The position numbers were made by a program, and so were the translations under genes. Under the pieces are notes generated by a model. The model did not search any database, was not told where the DNA came from, and saw only the letters and a list, made by a program, of their open reading frames with translations. Shown in pieces: positions 29,996 through 32,767 of a stretch of 32,767 nt of DNA. This DNA comes from Deltaproteobacteria bacterium. GTDB taxonomy: Bacteria > Desulfobacterota > Binatia > Bin18. Position 1 is the stretch's first letter, and each line of letters starts with the position of its first letter. The stretch lies in NCBI GenBank assembly GCA_016874775.1, contig VGTJ01000047.1, positions 1 through 32,767 on the forward strand, in the 5' to 3' direction.

Positions 29996-30598
29996 ATGGG
30001 TCGATTACGCCAAGTATCAAAAGCCGAAGCCCCGCCAGAAGTATTGGAAGTGTATCGTCAATTCTTTGGTGACCGCGACCCCGTCAGAGAGCCAGGAACT
30101 ACGACCGGAACACCGGGTGACTACTGGACAACGTTTGCGTTAGTTCCGGACCTTTTCTTGATGGCAAGAAATGACCTTATGGGGTTGCTACAACCAGGAC
30201 GTAAGCTTGACCCCAAACTGCGCGAACTGGCAATTCTGCGTACCGGCATCGTCGGTGACTCAAAATTTGAATACTCCCAACATCTGAAAGTGGCGCGCAT
30301 GGTTGGCGTGTCTGAAAACAAACTCGCAGCGATTAAAGGCTGGACAACCAGTGATGTGTTCTCGCCAGTCGAACGCGCGGTGATGGCGGCGGCGGATGAA
30401 ATCCTGTCACGGAACTTGGTTGAAGATGCCACGTTTGCAGCCTTGCGAAAGCACTTATCTGATCCTGAGATTCTCGAACTGTTCGTGGTGATCGGATTGT
30501 GGCGCATGCACGGGTTGATTGTGCGTGCGCTACACCTTGAGTACGATAACGATACCACTTCGCGTATGGCAGAAGTGCCAGCTCCAGCGGCGAAGTAA
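29996..30598 (+). CDS. Carboxymuconolactone decarboxylase family protein (AhpD-like fold)
   Basis: A 200-residue all-helical protein of the CMD family. E77-L-A-I-L-R82 and, twelve residues later, F-E92-Y-S-Q-H96 form the family core. The redox C-x-x-C of AhpD peroxidases is absent, so a thiol-peroxidase role is unlikely; this resembles the CMD-like subgroup of unknown, perhaps decarboxylase or lactonase-like, function. AAGGAG eight bases before the ATG at 29996 sets the start within a longer open frame. A short-chain dehydrogenase starts 25 bases downstream, so they are probably one operon. Confidence 0.88.
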   Translation: MGRLRQVSKAEAPPEVLEVYRQFFGDRDPVREPGTTTGTPGDYWTTFALVPDLFLMARNDLMGLLQPGRKLDPKLRELAILRTGIVGDSKFEYSQHLKVARMVGVSENKLAAIKGWTTSDVFSPVERAVMAAADEILSRNLVEDATFAALRKHLSDPEILELFVVIGLWRMHGLIVRALHLEYDNDTTSRMAEVPAPAAK

Positions 30599-30623
30599 TC
30601 GTGGGGGAACAGAAAGGATCATT

Positions 30624-31499
30624 ATGAAGGAGTTCAAAGATCGGGTTGCCGTTGTCACTGGTGCCGCGAGCGGCATTGGGCGCGCCATGGCCGAGCGCTT
30701 TGCCACAGCAGGGATGAAAATCGTACTTGCTGATGTCGAAGAAGGTGCGCTGAAAAAGACCGAGGGCGAAATGCGCGCGCAGGGTGCAACGACATTGAGT
30801 GTTGTGACCGATGTGTCACAAGCCGCTCAGGTCGATGCATTGGCACGCAAAACGCTCGATACCTTCGGAGCGGTTCACATCGTGTGCAACAATGCAGGTG
30901 TTGGCGGCGACATGGGCACCACCTGGGACCAAACGCTGGAAAACTGGCAGTGGGTCATTGGCGTCAACCTGTGGGGAGTGATCCACGGTATCCACACCTT
31001 CGTGCCGATCATGCAACAGCAAGGCACCGAAGGCCACATCGTCAACACCGCCTCGATGGCTGGGCATCTTTCTTCGCCGTTTATGTCGGTCTATGACGTC
31101 ACCAAGTTTGCGGTGGTCACGATGTCGGAGTCGCTTCATCTCGAATTGTTGATGAATGCTTCACCGATCAAAGTGTCGGTGTTGTGTCCTGGTTTTGTCA
31201 AAACCAACATCATCGACTCTGCTCGGAACCGCCCCGCGCATCTGACGACACCAGAGCGACCAATTCCGGAATCCTATCAAGCATTCGCCGAGATGGCACG
31301 GATGATGATTGCGGGCGGCATGCCACCATCAGAAGTGGCAGAGAAAGTTTTTCAGGCCATCGTCAACGAACAGTTCTATATTTTCCCACATCCCGAGTTT
31401 ATGCAGTTTGTCCGCACACGAATGGAAAATATCCTCTCGGGTACCAATCCGACGTTTAATCCGCCTGTTCCGATGCCTGAAGGGACGGATAAGCTGTGA
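30624..31499 (+). CDS. Short-chain dehydrogenase/reductase
   Basis: A 291-residue classical SDR starting MKEFKDRVAV. T12-G-A-A-S-G-I-G (12-19), D37 after the second strand (NAD preference), N89-N-A-G and catalytic S144, Y157 and K161 are present. A C-terminal extension after about residue 240 (H-P-E-F-M-Q-F-V-R) is found in SDRs acting on bulky or steroid-like substrates. AGGA lies before the ATG. It follows the CMD-like gene closely and precedes a small protein and an enoyl-CoA hydratase, suggesting one catabolic operon. The stop codon is part of a heptamer array. Confidence 0.92.
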   Translation: MKEFKDRVAVVTGAASGIGRAMAERFATAGMKIVLADVEEGALKKTEGEMRAQGATTLSVVTDVSQAAQVDALARKTLDTFGAVHIVCNNAGVGGDMGTTWDQTLENWQWVIGVNLWGVIHGIHTFVPIMQQQGTEGHIVNTASMAGHLSSPFMSVYDVTKFAVVTMSESLHLELLMNASPIKVSVLCPGFVKTNIIDSARNRPAHLTTPERPIPESYQAFAEMARMMIAGGMPPSEVAEKVFQAIVNEQFYIFPHPEFMQFVRTRMENILSGTNPTFNPPVPMPEGTDKL

Positions 31500-31524
31500 T
31501 GCGTGATACGTGATGCGTGATCAC
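31496..31524 (+). repeat. Heptamer array over the SDR stop codon
   Basis: GTGATGC, GTGATAC, GTGATGC and a final GTGATCA form the cleanest heptamer array in the window. The TGA stop of the dehydrogenase (31497-31499) lies inside the first unit. The array ends in the palindrome GTGATCAC. Confidence 0.85.
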
Positions 31525-31539
31525 AAAATCCCTTGAGCT

Positions 31540-31752
31540 ATGAAGAAAGCAAAGAAGATTCCCTTTATTCCTCCACTTGCACCAGATGCAACGGACGAAG
31601 AGGTCGTAGCGTGGGTTACCCGGTATGACCTTGACGACCGGTTGGCCGCAGGAGTCTCCGAAATAGTCGAAATTTATGAGCCTTTGACGAATCAAGGAAA
31701 AAAGAAGAAGAGGAGAGTTCGCAATGAGCCTATGGACAACCGAAGTCGCTAA
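31540..31752 (+). CDS. Small hypothetical protein
   Basis: A 70-residue open frame starting M-K-K-A-K-K-I-P-F-I-P-P, with an acidic middle (D-A-T-D-E-E-V-V-A-W-V) and a strongly basic C-terminus (K-K-K-K-R-R-V-R). I do not recognise a family; the start is faintly like short CopG-type antitoxins, but no partner toxin follows. Its end overlaps the start of the enoyl-CoA hydratase by 29 bases, and the A/G-rich Lys codons double as the ribosome binding site of that gene. The ribosome binding site of this frame is weak. It may be a real coupled small gene or a leader-like frame. Confidence 0.5.
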   Translation: MKKAKKIPFIPPLAPDATDEEVVAWVTRYDLDDRLAAGVSEIVEIYEPLTNQGKKKKRRVRNEPMDNRSR

Positions 31753-32545
31753 TCATGTCGTAGTAGCGACCTATCTGAACCCACCGATGAATTATTTCTG
31801 TGCGGCAGGGGCACAAGAGTTTTCCGCACTTATCGAACAATGGCGGAAGCCAGATATTCGTGCTGTCGTCTTAACCGGCGGGATGCCGGGGAAATTCATC
31901 ACGCATTACAGCGTGGAAGAGTTAGTCGAGCTGGCAAGCAACCGTGAGGCGATGCGTGTTGCTGGTACTGCCCTCACTACAGGTTATCATGCGATGCTGA
32001 AACGTATGCGTGATTTGCCTAAGCCGGTTATTGTCGCGATGAATGGTGACACGATGGGTGGCGGCTTCGAGCTGAGTTTGTCCTGCGATATTCGCATTGG
32101 TCAGAAGGCTGATATTCGTTATGGCTTGCCAGAAGTGAAACTGGGAATTTTACCCGGAGGTAGCGGCACGCAACGTTTGTCACGTTTGATCGGTGCGGGC
32201 CGTGCGGTTGAGTTTGTCCTGCGTTCACGCGTGGTACGTCCAGAGGAAGCCTTGGCAATGGGGCTGGTTCATGAAGTGGTTGATGATGCCTTAGCTCGGG
32301 CAAAAGAGATTGCTGCGGAGATTGCATCTTTTTCGCCGATCGCGGTGTCGCGCGCGAAACATGCGGTCTACGCAGGCAGTGACACACATCTCGCGGCTGG
32401 ATTAGATGTTGAGAGTGCGGCGTTTCTGGAGACCATGTTGTCCGAAGATGGTCTGGCTGCCATGAAGACGTATACTGCGTTGCCGTACGAGAAACGGCGT
32501 GACTGGCTAGAGAAGCCGACGTCGCCAGAATACAAAGGGAAGTAG
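31724..32545 (+). CDS. Enoyl-CoA hydratase/isomerase family protein
   Basis: A 273-residue crotonase-fold enzyme with both hydratase glutamates at the expected places: E116 in G-G-G-F-E-L-S and E137 in L-P-E-V-K-L-G, followed by P-G-G-S-G-T-Q-R-L. Hydration of trans-2-enoyl-CoA in fatty or aromatic acid breakdown is likely. In the first oxyanion segment, K-F-I-T-H-Y-S (57-63) replaces the common A-G-A-D, which is unusual. AGGAG sits a few bases before the ATG. With the upstream dehydrogenase it would make consecutive beta-oxidation steps. Confidence 0.9.
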   Translation: MSLWTTEVANHVVVATYLNPPMNYFCAAGAQEFSALIEQWRKPDIRAVVLTGGMPGKFITHYSVEELVELASNREAMRVAGTALTTGYHAMLKRMRDLPKPVIVAMNGDTMGGGFELSLSCDIRIGQKADIRYGLPEVKLGILPGGSGTQRLSRLIGAGRAVEFVLRSRVVRPEEALAMGLVHEVVDDALARAKEIAAEIASFSPIAVSRAKHAVYAGSDTHLAAGLDVESAAFLETMLSEDGLAAMKTYTALPYEKRRDWLEKPTSPEYKGK

Positions 32546-32767
32546 GGCATGGAAACAAGAGCGGAGGACGAGAGTCTTACCCCCAGCTATTTACTCTTAC
32601 CCGCATTCGCTCCGTTCGTGCTTCCCTCTCCCTGGCAGGGCAATGGCATTAAGTTAACAGCCGCCGTGGAGTTTATTCTGCAGTTGCCGTAAGTAGGAGC
32701 AATGATGGAGAAAGAAACGAAGCGCTTATTTGCCGGTTGAAGCAGGAATTGCAAGCCGCAACAGTCA
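32546..32767. other. Right edge, possible start of another gene
   Basis: No complete gene. Near the end, one frame from about 32707 to the edge reads E-R-N-E-A-L-I-C-R-L-K-Q-E-L-Q-A-A, which looks like a real helix, but an ATG with upstream GGAG (32702/32705) is in a different frame that stops after a few codons. A gene may begin just here and run off the window. Confidence 0.3.

Noticed and set aside
3016-31524. CRISPR arrays
   Set aside because: Repeat units are 7 bp with no spacers, and no cas-like genes are present.
31540-31752. Antitoxin of a BrnT/BrnA-type pair
   Set aside because: Only the first residues vaguely resemble such antitoxins and no toxin gene adjoins; left as hypothetical.

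Overview
The window reads as a chromosome segment of an uncultured, metabolically versatile bacterium. It has many flavin- and NAD(P)-dependent oxidoreductases (three luciferase-like enzymes, a zinc alcohol dehydrogenase, an aldo-keto reductase, two short-chain dehydrogenases), two enoyl-CoA hydratase-fold proteins, a LonC/LonH-like protease, a RodZ-like protein and a BtpA protein. Base composition is moderate, a little over half G+C by eye. The gene mix and the short intergenic repeats fit environmental lineages of the deltaproteobacterial, Tectomicrobia or Binatota kind. That placement is inference; no rRNA or tRNA gene was seen.

Layout. 1-271: the end of an ISAzo13-like insertion sequence, apparently inside the start of an amidase gene. 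847-4265: a minus-strand run (nucleotidyltransferase-fold protein, luciferase-like oxidoreductase, SnoaL/epoxide-hydrolase-like protein, HAD phosphatase-like protein), divergent from a plus-strand MFS transporter (4376-5617) and a HIT protein. 6167-10157: alcohol dehydrogenase, a Lon-family protease and, overlapping it by four bases, a small heat-shock protein. 10371-11486: RodZ-like protein. 11487-12041: no gene, three stacked palindromic repeats. 12042-14672: the most distinctive operon, a Tat-signal luciferase-like enzyme followed by a cobalt-type nitrile hydratase whose beta subunit is split into two genes, the architecture of thiocyanate hydrolase. 14791-18778: aldo-keto reductase, a damaged DUF4258/YgiT toxin-antitoxin pair, another luciferase-like enzyme, a gene broken at a run of ten G, and a dihydroorotate-dehydrogenase-like protein. 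18836-22742: a beta-CASP metallo-hydrolase with a long duplicated C-terminal extension, and a lactonase-like metallo-hydrolase. 22879-25809: short-chain dehydrogenase, then a BtpA-SIS gene pair. 25864-29801: a large winged-helix/ATPase/TPR regulator overlapping an enoyl-CoA hydratase-like gene. 29996-32545: carboxymuconolactone decarboxylase-like protein, short-chain dehydrogenase, a small protein and an enoyl-CoA hydratase.

The strongest whole-window signal lies between the genes. At least eleven loci carry short arrays of degenerate 7-bp units in strict 7-bp register, each locus with its own word. Many touch or contain the stop codon of the neighbouring gene, and one lies inside the coding sequence of the large regulator. 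Larger hairpin elements also recur: two 88-bp copies in opposite orientation, two 146-bp copies about 85% identical, a 139-bp element with perfect 15-bp inverted ends, and two further palindromic elements. Together they suggest a genome heavily seeded with small non-autonomous repeats.
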